Shown here: piece by piece, positions 31,796 through 40,951 of the stretch | How the letters are laid out: every line of letters starts with the position of its first letter | Numbering within the stretch: the first letter of the stretch is position 1 | Assembly: GCF_008806385.1 (NCBI RefSeq) | Contig: NZ_VZZK01000014.1 | Span: 62,001-126,000, forward strand | Length of the DNA stretch: 64,000 bases | Source: Methylobacterium soli | GTDB lineage: Bacteria > Pseudomonadota > Alphaproteobacteria > Rhizobiales > Beijerinckiaceae | Reading direction: 5' to 3' | The notes under the pieces: generated by a model | What the model saw: only the letters and a program-made list of their open reading frames with translations | Database searches by the model: none | Told to the model about the DNA's origin: nothing | Program-made: the position numbers and the translations under genes

Positions 31796-32629
31796 CTAGA
31801 ATTTCGCGTTGGGCGGGTCAACCCGCTTCCCTTCGGGGGAGCCGGGGATTTCGCGGGCCGGCGGGAGGGCCTTGCGGCGCTCGTAGTGCTTGGCCACGCG
31901 CAGGTGGCGCGAGATGGCGTAGTTCATCGCCGTGAGGAAACCGTAGACGCCGCGCACGAAGTGGCGGCGGCCGAGATAGGCCTTGAGGAAATTGCCCGGC
32001 AGCTCGACGAAGACGCGCCAGCTCGGGATCGCGATGCCGCGCGCCGCGAGGTCGTCCGCCTGCCGGTCGGAATAGCGGTTGAGCTTGTCGAGCTGATCCC
32101 CGAGGGAGCGCACCGAGAAATGGTGGATCACGCCCTTGAGGCGGCCGGGTTCGAGGCCGGGGCGCAGCTCGACCCGGTCGTGGACGGGGGAGGGCGAGTA
32201 GCGGCCGCAATCGCGCCGGTAGAGGCGCACCGGGGTCAGGGTGTAGGCCCAGGGATGCGGGCGGCGCTCGCCCGGAAAGATCTCCGCGATGCCGATGCGC
32301 CAGGCGGGCCGCTCCGGCTCGCCCGCGGCGAACAGGGCGCGGATCGCCGCCGCGAGGTCGGCCGGCACCACCTCGTCGGCATCGACGTTGAGGAGCCAGT
32401 CGTGGCGGCACTGGTCCTCGGCGAAGCGCTTCTGCAGGCCGTAGCCCGGCCAGTCGTGGTGGATCACCCGGGCGCCGAGCGCCTCGGCGACGGCTTGCGT
32501 GCCGTCGGTCGAGCCGGAATCCACCACCACGAGGTCGTCCGTCAGCCCGCGGATTGCCCGGATCGTGGCGCCGATCCGGTCCGCCTCGTTCCGGGCGATG
32601 ATGAAGACGGAGAGCGGCAGTGGGGGCAT
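31796..32629 (-). CDS. Glycosyltransferase family 2 (LPS core type)
   Basis: The product has 277 aa from the ATG at 32629. LSVFIIARNEADRIGATIRA opens the GT-A fold and NVDADEVV contains the metal-binding DxD. HHFSVRSLGDQLDKLNRYSD is typical of WaaE/KdtX-like beta-1,4-glucosyltransferases that modify lipopolysaccharide inner core. No membrane span is evident, so it acts at the cytosolic face. The sugar and acceptor are not determined by sequence. Confidence 0.8.
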   Translation of the reverse strand: MPPLPLSVFIIARNEADRIGATIRAIRGLTDDLVVVDSGSTDGTQAVAEALGARVIHHDWPGYGLQKRFAEDQCRHDWLLNVDADEVVPADLAAAIRALFAAGEPERPAWRIGIAEIFPGERRPHPWAYTLTPVRLYRRDCGRYSPSPVHDRVELRPGLEPGRLKGVIHHFSVRSLGDQLDKLNRYSDRQADDLAARGIAIPSWRVFVELPGNFLKAYLGRRHFVRGVYGFLTAMNYAISRHLRVAKHYERRKALPPAREIPGSPEGKRVDPPNAKF

Positions 32630-32742
32630 CGTCAAGGGGGCGAAGGGCGCGAGGGGGAGCGCCCGCTCTACAGGCGCCCCGCCCGGCGAACAAGCGCGGG
32701 CCGGGCGCTACCCGCCCCGCGGGATTCTCGCGCGCGGCTGGC

Positions 32743-34311
32743 TCACGGGGCGGCGGCGGCCTCGGCGAGGCGCTTGCGCTGCACCTTGCCGTTCGGCGTC
32801 CGCGGCAGGCTTGCCAGGAAGCGGATCTCGCGCGGGCACTTGTAGGCGGCAAGCCGCGCGCGGCACCAGGCGAGCAGTGCGGTCGCGTCGGCCTCGGCGT
32901 CCAGCTTCAGCACCACGAACGCGCAGACGACCCGGACATCGGCCCGCACCGCGAGCTCGGCCACCCCGACCTCGGCGACGTCCGGATGCGCCGCCAGCAC
33001 GCCCTCCACCTCGTTGGGCGAGACCCGGTAGCCCATGGCGTTCATCAGGTCGTCGTTGCGTCCCTCGAACCAGAGATAGCCCTCCGCATCGAGGCGCGCG
33101 AGGTCGCCCCCGGCGAACCATTCGCCCCGCATCACCGCCGCCTCCTCGTCCGGCCGGTTCCAGTAGCCGAGCATCAGGCCGGGCTCGGAGCGGTGGATGG
33201 CCAGGAGCCCGGTCTCGCCCGGCGGCAGGGGCTCCGGCTCGCCCGACACGGGCAAATCCGTGGCGGGCAGAATCGCGACCCGCCGCCCCGGCTGCGGCTT
33301 GCCGGGGGAGCCCGGCCGCACCGGAACGGTCGGGCCGCTGGAGACGTAGGTGGAGATCTCGCTCATGCCGAGCGCCTCGTAGAGGGGCTTGCCGGTGGCG
33401 GCCGTCCAGGCCTTCAGGAGATCGACCGGCAGAGCCTCGCCGGCGGTGGCTCCGTGGCGCAGGCTCGAGAGGTCGTGGGCGGCGAGGTCGGCGTATTTCA
33501 GGATCTGCCGGTAGAGGCTCGGCACGGCGGCAAACAGGGTCGCGCGGTAGGCCGCGATCAGCCGGGGCCAGACGGCGGGGTCGCGCGGGCCGTCATACAG
33601 GACCGTGCCGGCCCCGACCGCCCAGGGGTCGGTGATGCCGACCCCGAGGGTGTAGGTCCAGTTCATGGTGCCGGCATGCAGCATCACGTCGCTCTCGCGC
33701 AGGCCGAGCCAGTGGGCATGCATCGGCCGGCGCCCGTAGATCGCCCGGTGGGCGTGCAGCACGCCCTTCGGCCGGCTGGTGGTGCCGGAGGTGTAGACGA
33801 GGGTGGCGGGGTCGTCGGCCCCGGTCTCGGCGTAATCGTCGAGCGGGGGCCCCGCCTTCATGGCGGCGATCTCGGCCGGCCCGAGCCGAAGGCACCCGCC
33901 GAGGCTGTCCGGGTCGGTCGGGCAATCGGCGCCCGCGACCACGATGGCCGCGCCGGAATTCTCCATCAGGAACCCGGCTTCCGCGGGGGTCAGCTGCGGC
34001 GAGGAGGGCAGGGCCACGAGCCCGGCCGCGAGGGCGCCGAAATAGACCAGGACGTAATCCGCCTCGTTGCCCATGCGGATCATCACCCGCGCGCCGGGCT
34101 CCAATCCCAGCCCGAGGAGCCCGGCCGCGATGCCCCGCACGGCCCGGTCGACCGCGCCGAAGCTCAAGGTGGCGCGCGGCCCGGCCTCGCCCGCCAGGAT
34201 CAGGGCGGTCTTGTCGGCGCGCAGGCGCGCGTTCTCGGCCAGGCAATAGCGGGCCGCGTTGAAGCGGGCAGGGGGCTGGCGGTCGTCGGACAAGGCGGGC
34301 CTGTTCTTCAC
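32743..34311 (-). CDS. AMP-dependent acyl-CoA synthetase
   Basis: The product has 522 aa, starting at a GTG. The phosphate-binding motif YTSGTTSRPKG lies near residue 171, the aromatic YEALGMSE motif near 315, GDLARLDAEGYLWFEGRNDD near 402, and the catalytic lysine in PNGKVQRKR near 508. This is the ANL superfamily layout; similarity is closest in style to benzoate or short-chain acyl-CoA ligases. It would form acyl-AMP then acyl-CoA from ATP, a carboxylate and CoA. The following 87 bases hold no gene. Confidence 0.85.
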   Translation of the reverse strand: MKNRPALSDDRQPPARFNAARYCLAENARLRADKTALILAGEAGPRATLSFGAVDRAVRGIAAGLLGLGLEPGARVMIRMGNEADYVLVYFGALAAGLVALPSSPQLTPAEAGFLMENSGAAIVVAGADCPTDPDSLGGCLRLGPAEIAAMKAGPPLDDYAETGADDPATLVYTSGTTSRPKGVLHAHRAIYGRRPMHAHWLGLRESDVMLHAGTMNWTYTLGVGITDPWAVGAGTVLYDGPRDPAVWPRLIAAYRATLFAAVPSLYRQILKYADLAAHDLSSLRHGATAGEALPVDLLKAWTAATGKPLYEALGMSEISTYVSSGPTVPVRPGSPGKPQPGRRVAILPATDLPVSGEPEPLPPGETGLLAIHRSEPGLMLGYWNRPDEEAAVMRGEWFAGGDLARLDAEGYLWFEGRNDDLMNAMGYRVSPNEVEGVLAAHPDVAEVGVAELAVRADVRVVCAFVVLKLDAEADATALLAWCRARLAAYKCPREIRFLASLPRTPNGKVQRKRLAEAAAAP

Positions 34312-34398
34312 GCTTCCGGGCCCCCGGTCTTTCCCGGCGCGCCGCCCCGCGTCAACCGCGGCCGGGCCCGGTGCCGCCCCGAGGCCGCGGGGCGGGCG

Positions 34399-35286
34399 TC
34401 AGGCCGGGCGGTAGGCGCTGCCGTCCTGCGGGGCGGCGGGCTCGGCGACGTAGCGGCCCGAGCGCGGGATCGCGACCGCGTCGAAATCGCGCGCGAGGGT
34501 GTCGAGGGCACGGCGCATCTCGGGGCCCTGCAGGGGGCGGCCATGCCCGGTGACGACGCGGTCCGGCTGCAGGGCCGCCAGGGCCTCGACGGAGCGGCGG
34601 GCATCGTCCCAGGCGGTGGTGAGGTACATCGGCGGGCCGTGGAGCTCGGGCTCCTGGGTCAGGGCGGCGTAGGCGGATTCCTGCGCGGTCGTCACGAAGG
34701 CGTCGCCCGCCACCAGGGTGCGGTCGGATTCGCGCCAGAACGAGACATGGCCCGGCGCGTGGCCCGGCGTGTGGATCCAGCGCCAGCCGGGCAGGGTCGG
34801 CACCGTCCCGTCCTGCGGCAGGGGGGCGAGCCGGTCCGCCACGTCGACAGGCTTCGTCGGGAACAGGGGCGACAGGCGCGCCAGGAGGCCGCCGCCGACG
34901 CCCGGATCGGGCGCCGGATAGGCGGCGGTGCCGTTCAGGTAGGGGTGCTCCAGGGGATGGGCGAAGACCGGCGCGTCCCAATCCGCGGCCAGATCCTCCA
35001 GCACGCCCACATGGTCGAAATGCCCGTGCGTGAGCAGGATCGCGGAGGGCCGCGCCCCAGGCCCGAACCGCCCCTCGGCCGCCTCCACGATCGCGCCCCG
35101 GGAGGCCGGCAGGCCCGCATCGACCAGCACCCAGCCGCGGTCCCCGGCCCCGGCCGGGCCGAGGAAGACCACGTTGACGAAGACGATGCGCCGATAGGCG
35201 ATGTCGGGGCCGATGATCCGCAGGCCGCCGGCGCTCTCCTCGCCCTTCATCACGGCCGCCGGATCGACGGGAATCTGCTGTGCCAC
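34399..35286 (-). CDS. MBL-fold metallo-hydrolase
   Basis: The product has 295 aa. LLTHGHFDHVG near residue 86 is the HxHxDH zinc-binding motif. TPGHAPGHVSFW supplies the next histidine, GDAF the bridging aspartate, and TGHGRPL the last histidine. The layout is that of glyoxalase-II-like and lactonase-like hydrolases. There is no signal peptide. The substrate is unknown. Confidence 0.85.
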   Translation of the reverse strand: MAQQIPVDPAAVMKGEESAGGLRIIGPDIAYRRIVFVNVVFLGPAGAGDRGWVLVDAGLPASRGAIVEAAEGRFGPGARPSAILLTHGHFDHVGVLEDLAADWDAPVFAHPLEHPYLNGTAAYPAPDPGVGGGLLARLSPLFPTKPVDVADRLAPLPQDGTVPTLPGWRWIHTPGHAPGHVSFWRESDRTLVAGDAFVTTAQESAYAALTQEPELHGPPMYLTTAWDDARRSVEALAALQPDRVVTGHGRPLQGPEMRRALDTLARDFDAVAIPRSGRYVAEPAAPQDGSAYRPA

Positions 35287-35535
35287 GGCCGGATGCTCCT
35301 GATGAGGTCGCGCGACGGCGCCGCGACGCGCGACGCCGGATGGTCCGGACAGGCAAGGGCCATCCGCGAAGGTCGTGCGGTCTCAAGAGAAAGTCGGCTC
35401 GAAACCCGCATGTTCCCGGGACGGGCGGCGCGGAAACGCTGGCGGGCCGCGCTTCATCTTCGGAATGTCTTGATGCCCGCAAGATGAGGCGGCGGGGCAA
35501 CGGCCGGCGGCGCCACGACGCTCGTCTGGCGCGCC

Positions 35536-37494
35536 TCAGGGCGGGGCGTGCCCGGAATCGAGGGCGATCTCCGGGCTCAACGGGATGGCGATGTGGCAGG
35601 AAAAGCCCGCGGGCTCGAAGCCGAGGCGCGTGCGGGCCTTCAACTCGTAGCCGAGGGTCCGCTCGAGGAGGGCGAGCCCGAAGCCCTTGCGGGTCGGCGG
35701 CCTGACCCGCCGGCCGCCCTGCTCGGACCAGTCGAGGACGAGGTGCGGCCCCGCCTCGGTCGGCTCGACGCGCCAGTACACCGCGAGGCGTCCGCGCTCG
35801 CCGGACAGGACCCCGTGCTCCAGCGCATTGGTGGCGAGTTCGTGGATGGCGAGGCCGAGGGTCTCGGCCGCCCCCGCGGTGAGGCGGATGGCGGGGCCGC
35901 CGATGCGGGCGCGGCTGCCCTCCCGGATCTGATTGGCCAGGAGCTCGTCCGCCACCAAACCTTCGAGGTCGATGCCGCCGCTCGGGTCCCGCACCACGAC
36001 GCTCTGCACCCGCGCGAAGGCGTTGAGGCGCCCGTCGAGATGCGACGCGAAATCCTCGACGCTGCGGCTCGTCTCCGCCGTGCGGCGCGCCACCGAGCGC
36101 ACCACCGCGAGGCTGTTGCGGACCCGGTGCTGCAATTCGGCCAGCACGATCTTCAGGCGCGCCTCGTTGGCGCGCAGGTCCTGCTCGGCCGTCCGGCGCG
36201 CGGTGATGTCGAGGGAGGCGCCGCGCAGGTGCAGGGCACCGGCCGCGCCGTCGCGCAGCGCGCCCCCCCGGGCATGGACCCAGCGCACCGCTCCGTCGGC
36301 GCCGACGATGCGGAATTCCTCATCGAACGGCGCCCCGGTCTCGCCGACGGCGTCGATGGCGGCGGCCAGCCCGGCCCGGTCCTCCGGCCGGACGCGGTCG
36401 AGGCAGGCCGCGAGCGGGAGGTCCGGGAGGCTCCGGTCGAGGCCGAGGAGCGCGGCGGCCCGGGGCGAGAGCCGGCAGGTCCCGGCTGTCAGGTCGCAAT
36501 CCCAGGTGCCGATCAGCCCCGCCTCGGCGGCGACGCGGTGGAAGGCCTCGCTCTGCCGCAGGACCGCCGCCGTGGCGCGCTCCGCCTCCACGTCGATGGC
36601 CGCCCCGAACCATTGCCGGATCCGCCCCGCCGCGTCGCGGCTCGGCTCGGCGCGCAGCCGGAACCAGCGGAAGCCGCCGTCGCGGCCGCGCAGGCGCTGC
36701 TCGTGCTCGAAGGCCGCCCCGAGGGCGAGCGCCGCCCGAAAGCGCGCGAGGCTCTCCGGGCGGTCGTCGGGGTGGAAGGCCTCGATCCAGCCCTCACCGA
36801 GCGCCGCCGCGAGGCTCTGGCCGGTCTGGTCGAGCCAGCGCCGGTTGCACCAGGTGACGCGGCCGCCCGGATCGTTGCTCCAGAGGAGGGCGGGTGCGAG
36901 GTCCGCCGCCGCGCGCAGGCGCGCCCGGCTGCGCCGCCGCTCGGCCTTCGCGGCGTCGAGCGTCCAGGCGGCGGCGGCACCCGGAAGCAGCGGGACCGGG
37001 GCGAGGACGCCCGCCACCCGCCCGTCCGGGCCGCGGATCGGGAAGCCCGCCTCCGGGCCCTGCGGCGCGCCGGCCTCGCGGGCCCGCAAGGCGGGGGCGA
37101 ATCTCGACCAGACCTCCGGCAGGCCGCGCGCGGCCGGCTCCCCGAAGGTCCCGGGATGCCGGTCGCCGATCACCCCGAGGCAGGCATCGTTGTAGAGGGC
37201 GATGCCGGTGCGGCCCCAGAGCAGGATGGCCGGCTGGGCGCCGCCGAGCAGCATGTCGACGGCGAGCCGCAGGTGGTTCGGCCAATCCCGCAGCGGCCCC
37301 AGCGCGGTTCCCGACCAGTCCCGCCCGCGCAGCAAGCGGCCCGTCTCGCCGCCCTCGTCGGGCCAGGCCGGGACCGAATACGGTGCCGAATCCGGCGCCG
37401 CAGGTATCGCGGGCTCCGTTCTCACCCTGCCAAAACACTTGGCGTTGCGGTCATGGTACAAATCCGGACGCGATCGATGGTTTCCTCGATCCAC
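35536..37494 (-). CDS. Multi-PAS HWE/HisKA_2 sensor histidine kinase
   Basis: The product has 652 aa from a GTG at 37494; a GTG at 37425 is an alternative. The N-terminal 190 residues form a degenerate PAS/GAF-like region (NHLRLAVDMLLGGAQPAILL). Two PAS domains follow at about residues 200-310 (AFHPDDRPESLARFRAALAL) and 320-435 (GLIGTWDCDL). The phosphoacceptor is in ELQHRVRNSLAVVRSV near residue 453, the N-box is HELATNALEHG, and VYWRVEP matches the WxE element that names the HWE group. No membrane segment is seen, so it is cytosolic. It is transcribed downstream of the fused stress sigma factor, consistent with a role in the general stress response. Confidence 0.85.
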   Translation of the reverse strand: MDRGNHRSRPDLYHDRNAKCFGRVRTEPAIPAAPDSAPYSVPAWPDEGGETGRLLRGRDWSGTALGPLRDWPNHLRLAVDMLLGGAQPAILLWGRTGIALYNDACLGVIGDRHPGTFGEPAARGLPEVWSRFAPALRAREAGAPQGPEAGFPIRGPDGRVAGVLAPVPLLPGAAAAWTLDAAKAERRRSRARLRAAADLAPALLWSNDPGGRVTWCNRRWLDQTGQSLAAALGEGWIEAFHPDDRPESLARFRAALALGAAFEHEQRLRGRDGGFRWFRLRAEPSRDAAGRIRQWFGAAIDVEAERATAAVLRQSEAFHRVAAEAGLIGTWDCDLTAGTCRLSPRAAALLGLDRSLPDLPLAACLDRVRPEDRAGLAAAIDAVGETGAPFDEEFRIVGADGAVRWVHARGGALRDGAAGALHLRGASLDITARRTAEQDLRANEARLKIVLAELQHRVRNSLAVVRSVARRTAETSRSVEDFASHLDGRLNAFARVQSVVVRDPSGGIDLEGLVADELLANQIREGSRARIGGPAIRLTAGAAETLGLAIHELATNALEHGVLSGERGRLAVYWRVEPTEAGPHLVLDWSEQGGRRVRPPTRKGFGLALLERTLGYELKARTRLGFEPAGFSCHIAIPLSPEIALDSGHAPP

Positions 37495-37712
37495 GGCGCC
37501 GAGAACTCAGATCGAACGAAAATGATCCACCGCGCGACAATCTACAACTGTGGCGCGATGCGCATCACCGTGGGTCAGCCGGAACGATGATTTCGGGGCG
37601 CCCGGCCGGACAAGGCCGCGGGCGCCGCCGGCGGAGGCCGGTTCCTCACGCCCTGCCCGGGCATCGCGGGCCGGTTCGCACCGACATCCCGGCGCGGCGG
37701 CGCCGCCCGGCC

Positions 37713-38459
37713 TCAGGCCTCGAAGCCCCAGCGGTCGCCGCCCAGCGCCGAGAGGGTCAGGTGATCGGTCCCGATCTCGGCGGCGGTGTAGCCGAGGAGC
37801 CCGGCGAGCTGGTCGCGGGCGCGCCAGACCCGGCTCTTCACCGTGCCGATGCAGCAATTCATCACCGAGGCCGCCTCCTCGTAGGTCATGTCCTCGATGG
37901 TGACGAGGATCAGGGCCTCGCGCATCGGGGCGGGCAGGCGGGCGAGGGCGGATTGGACGTCCTGGAGGTCGAGATGGCCGCCCTGCGACGGCACGGTGGC
38001 GAGGCGGCGGGCGTGGTCGCCCTCGCTGTCGGCGACCTCGCGGGCGTAGCGGCGGTGCTCGCTGTAGAGCGCGTTGCGCATGATGGTGAACAGCCAGGCG
38101 CCCAGATTGGTGCCGGGCTGGAAGCGCGACCGGCTGCGCCAGGCGCGCAGCAGCGTGTCCTGGACGAGGTCGTCGGCGGCGGTTGGGTTGCGGGTCAGCG
38201 AGACCGCGAAACTCTGCAGGCTCGGCAGCGCCTGGAGCAGTCCCTCCCGGAATTCCCGCGCGTCGCGGTCGTCCTGGGCCGCGAGCGCCCCGTCGAGGCG
38301 GGCGATCAGCTCGGCGAACCGGTCGGGCGGGGCGGGCTCGCGGAGCGCCGCGTAGGCGGCCTTCAGCTGCTCGCCGAGATGGGCGCGGATCAGCGCGGGC
38401 AGGATCGGGACCGACTCGGGCAGGGTGGTGTCGATACGATGAGCCTTGGTCTGAGACAT
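37713..38459 (-). CDS. EcfG-type sigma factor with N-terminal NepR-like domain (fusion)
   Basis: The product has 248 aa from the ATG at 38459. Residues about 27-60 (HLGEQLKAAYAALREPAPPD then RFAELIARLDGAL) match the NepR anti-sigma pattern of two helices around an EPxPDRF-like motif. Residues 70-245 form an EcfG sigma factor: LQSFAVSLTRNPTAADDLVQ is region 2, and EALILVTIEDMTYEEAASVM then GTVKSRVWRARDQL is region 4. In the known pathway NepR binds sigma EcfG until phosphorylated PhyR removes it. Here both parts are in one chain, which could make the sigma self-inhibited. No phyR gene is in the window. The reading frame is continuous, so this is not an annotation join. Confidence 0.8.
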   Translation of the reverse strand: MSQTKAHRIDTTLPESVPILPALIRAHLGEQLKAAYAALREPAPPDRFAELIARLDGALAAQDDRDAREFREGLLQALPSLQSFAVSLTRNPTAADDLVQDTLLRAWRSRSRFQPGTNLGAWLFTIMRNALYSEHRRYAREVADSEGDHARRLATVPSQGGHLDLQDVQSALARLPAPMREALILVTIEDMTYEEAASVMNCCIGTVKSRVWRARDQLAGLLGYTAAEIGTDHLTLSALGGDRWGFEA

Positions 38460-38816
38460 CGTTCCCCGATCGGCTGGCGCTGAACGCTTTGGCCGGCCGA
38501 GCCCCGGCGGGCGGGCCTGGCCGGCCGCTGTTCTCGCAAGGCTCCGCCGGACGCGCCTCCACATAGGTTACGTTCCCGGGCCGGTCGGGGCCGGAGCCGC
38601 TTGCGCAGCCGTGATTCGAGACAGGTGCGCCGCCGCACTCGACGCCGGCCCTCGCGCGACACAGGTGTGGGGAACCTTCCCGACAGCCCCGGCCCGCGGG
38701 CCGCCTCACCGGAGCCGGCGCCGCGCCGCGCCCGGTGCCCTGTCGGGTCCAGCGCCATTCCGGGGTCTGCGCCGCGTCCGCATCGCGCCGGCCCCCTCTC
38801 TCATCCGGAGACATCG

Positions 38817-39647
38817 ATGCCCGTCAGCATCCCGACCCTGACCTTGAACGACGGCCGCCCGATGCCGCAGCTCGGCTTCGGCGTGTACCAGCTCGACGTG
38901 AGCCAGACCCCCGACATCGTCGGGCGCGCCATCGCGGCCGGCTACCGTTCGATCGACACCGCCGCGATCTACGGCAACGAGGCCGGAATCGGCCGGGCCA
39001 TCCGCGAGGCCGCGGTGGGGCGCGACGACCTGTACATCACCACCAAGCTCTGGAACGACGACCAGGGCCTCGACGCCACGCGCCGCGCCTTCGACGCGAG
39101 CCTGAAACGCCTCGGCCTCGACCGGGTCGATCTCTACCTGATCCACTGGCCCTGCCCGGAGAAGGGCCTGTTCGTCGAGACCTGGAAGGAGCTCATCCGC
39201 TTCCGCGAGGAGGGGCGCGCGACCTCGATCGGCGTCTCGAACTTCACCCCCGCCCACCTGCAGCGCCTCATCAGCGAGACCGGCATCGTGCCGGTGGTCA
39301 ACCAGATCGAGCTACACCCGCATTTCCAGCAGCCCGCCTTGCGCGAGGCCCATGCCCGCCACGGCATCGTCACCGAATCCTGGAGCCCGCTCGGCCGGGG
39401 CCCGGTGCTCGCCGACCCGGTGCTCGCCGGGATCGCCCGGGCGCATGACCGCAGCCCGGCCCAGGTGGCCCTGCGCTGGCACATCCAGAACGGCTTCGTG
39501 GCAATCCCCAAAACCGCCACGCCCGCCCGCATCGCCGAGAACGCCGCCCTGTTCGATTTCACGCTCAGCGACACCGAGATGGCGCAGATCGCGCGCCTCG
39601 ACCGCCCGGACGGCCGCACCGGCCCGGACCCCGAGACCTTCGGCTGA
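38817..39647 (+). CDS. Aldo/keto reductase
   Basis: The product has 276 aa, with GGAG before the ATG at 38817. The AKR barrel is clear: QLGFGVYQLD at the start, the catalytic Asp and Tyr in SIDTAAIYGNEAGIG, Lys in TTKLWN, and His in YLIHWPCP. IGVSNFTPAHL, VNQIELHPHFQQ and the NADPH-binding IPKTATPARIAEN follow. It would reduce aldehydes or ketones with NADPH, similar to 2,5-diketo-gluconate reductases. It is divergent from the sigma gene. Confidence 0.9.
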   Translation: MPVSIPTLTLNDGRPMPQLGFGVYQLDVSQTPDIVGRAIAAGYRSIDTAAIYGNEAGIGRAIREAAVGRDDLYITTKLWNDDQGLDATRRAFDASLKRLGLDRVDLYLIHWPCPEKGLFVETWKELIRFREEGRATSIGVSNFTPAHLQRLISETGIVPVVNQIELHPHFQQPALREAHARHGIVTESWSPLGRGPVLADPVLAGIARAHDRSPAQVALRWHIQNGFVAIPKTATPARIAENAALFDFTLSDTEMAQIARLDRPDGRTGPDPETFG

Positions 39648-39739
39648 AGCGAGGGGTCTCGCGCCGCTCAGGTTCGACCCCCGCCGCCCATTCCGGGCTC
39701 GCCTCCAGCACCCTGCAACCACGGGCTGAAGCGGACCGC

Positions 39740-39900
39740 GCCGCACCTCTCCCGAACGGGAGAGGGGGCCCGTCGCGTTATCAGGGCTGGTTCAGAAACC
39801 CGCCGCGCATCCCGAACGACGTTTTGAGCGGACGTCCAAGCGCCTCACCTCTCCCGTCCGGGAGAGGTCGAGTCGGCGCGAGCCGACCGGGTGAGGGGAA
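39740..39900. repeat. Palindromic intergenic repeats, cluster 1
   Basis: ACCTCTCCCG pairs with CGGGAGAGG at about 39745-39770, and the same core recurs at 39843-39900 followed by GTCGGCGCGAGCCGACCGGG. The same elements appear in cluster 2. They look like REP/BIME-type repeats. The rest of 39648-40015 holds no gene. Confidence 0.6.
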
Positions 39901-40015
39901 TGCGCTCTCCGGAGAGGCCGCATCCTTCCCGAAAAACCCCATCTCCTCGAATCGTGTTCGCGAGCCTCCCGGCGAGCCGTGCCAGATTGACGATGACGAA
40001 TCGGCAGGGTCCCGG

Positions 40016-40369
40016 ATGAGTGAAAGCAGCGGGCGGGCGCGGGCCCTGCGTCGGAGCCAGACCGCCACCGAGGCGCTGCTCTGGCGCGCGTTGCGCAACC
40101 GCGGCCTCAACGGATTCAAGTTTCGCCGGCAATGGCCGATCGACCGGTTCGTGGCGGATTTCGCCTGCCTGGCGGCGGGCCTCGTCGTCGAGGTTGACGG
40201 CGCGACGCACGGGACCATCGCGGAACAGGCGCGGGACACGGCCCGCAGCGCGGCTCTGGCCCGCTGCGGTTTCGAGGTTCTGCGTCTTGCCAATCACGAC
40301 GTCATGCAAAACCTCGCGGGCGTGCGCGAGACGATCCTGGCCGCCATCGAGCGCCGAATCACCCTCTAG
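40016..40369 (+). CDS. DUF559 family protein (Vsr-like endonuclease fold)
   Basis: The product has 117 aa from the ATG at 40016. RRSQTATEALLWRALRNRGL then GFKFRRQWPIDRFVADFACL and LVVEVDGATH match the DUF559 pattern, related to the very-short-patch repair endonuclease fold. The conserved acidic residues (DFA, EVDG) could bind metal. It is embedded between clusters of palindromic repeats. Biological role is unknown. Confidence 0.85.
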   Translation: MSESSGRARALRRSQTATEALLWRALRNRGLNGFKFRRQWPIDRFVADFACLAAGLVVEVDGATHGTIAEQARDTARSAALARCGFEVLRLANHDVMQNLAGVRETILAAIERRITL

Positions 40370-40451
40370 CGCCTCCTCTCCACCTCCAGCGAGTTCGGAC
40401 TCGCGAGCGCAGAACGGCGGGGGCGACCTCTCCAGACAGCGCGCACCCCTC

Positions 40452-40720
40452 ACCTTAACCCTCTCCCGGACGGGAGAGGGGGGCGCGTCGCGCTATCGGG
40501 GCTAATCCTGACCCGCTGCCACGCATGCCGGGCTCGCCTCCGGCGCCCCCGAACAACGGTGAAGCGCCACGGCCGGAGCGCCCCACCTCTCCCGTCCGGG
40601 AGAGGTCGAGTCGGCGCTAGCCGACCGGGTGAGGGATGCGACCTCTCCGGACATGTCGCATCCCTCACCCCAACCCTCTCCCGCACGGGAGAGGGGGCCG
40701 GTCGCGTTATCGGGGCTGGT
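40452..40720. repeat. Palindromic intergenic repeats, cluster 2
   Basis: Copies of CCTCTCCC-N-GGGAGAGG occur at about 40460, 40585 and 40675. Two are followed by CGGGGCTGGTTC-like or GTCGGCGCTAGCCGACCGGG segments as in cluster 1. The region 40370-40860 has no gene I can support. Confidence 0.6.
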
Positions 40721-40861
40721 TCCGGCAGCCGCCGTGCGTCCCGAGCGATTTCCGGCGCTTCGGAACGGCGGTGCGAAGCGAATGCCGGAGCGGCTCTCGA
40801 ACCGCGCCTAACCTGCCGATCACATGTTGCGGCGCACCGAAACGTTGCGGCGCAAAATCGT

Positions 40862-40880
40862 TATGCTCAGTCTCAGCATA
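40862..40880. promoter_or_regulatory. Palindromic operator 1 of nadABC
   Basis: TATGCTCAGTCTCAGCATA is a near-palindrome with the half-site ATGCTCA. A second, perfect copy lies 59 bp downstream. The pattern fits the proposed NadQ-type control of NAD synthesis in alphaproteobacteria. Confidence 0.6.
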
Positions 40881-40921
40881 TCTGGACAGACGGGTTCGGC
40901 GCGCCTAGTTTAGGCGGCGCA

Positions 40922-40938
40922 ATGCTCAAACTGAGCAT
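40922..40938. promoter_or_regulatory. Palindromic operator 2 of nadABC
   Basis: ATGCTCA-AAC-TGAGCAT is a perfect 7+3+7 palindrome ending 13 bases before the nadA start, so a bound repressor would block transcription or ribosome access. Confidence 0.65.
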
Positions 40939-40951
40939 AATGGAGGACGCG

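Noticed and set aside
32620..35487. Very long plus-strand ORF (955 aa) opposite the acyl-CoA synthetase and MBL genes
   Set aside because: Arg/Pro/Gly-rich shadow of high-GC coding sequence; both opposite-strand genes have clear family motifs.
35548..37590. 680-aa plus-strand ORF opposite the HWE kinase
   Set aside because: Shadow frame; the minus-strand frame carries PAS and kinase motifs.
38460..38578. EcfG-type promoter (GGAAC near 38573) upstream of the sigma gene
   Set aside because: The -10 partner reads CGTC at a spacing of 18, not the expected CGTT at 16-17; too weak to annotate.
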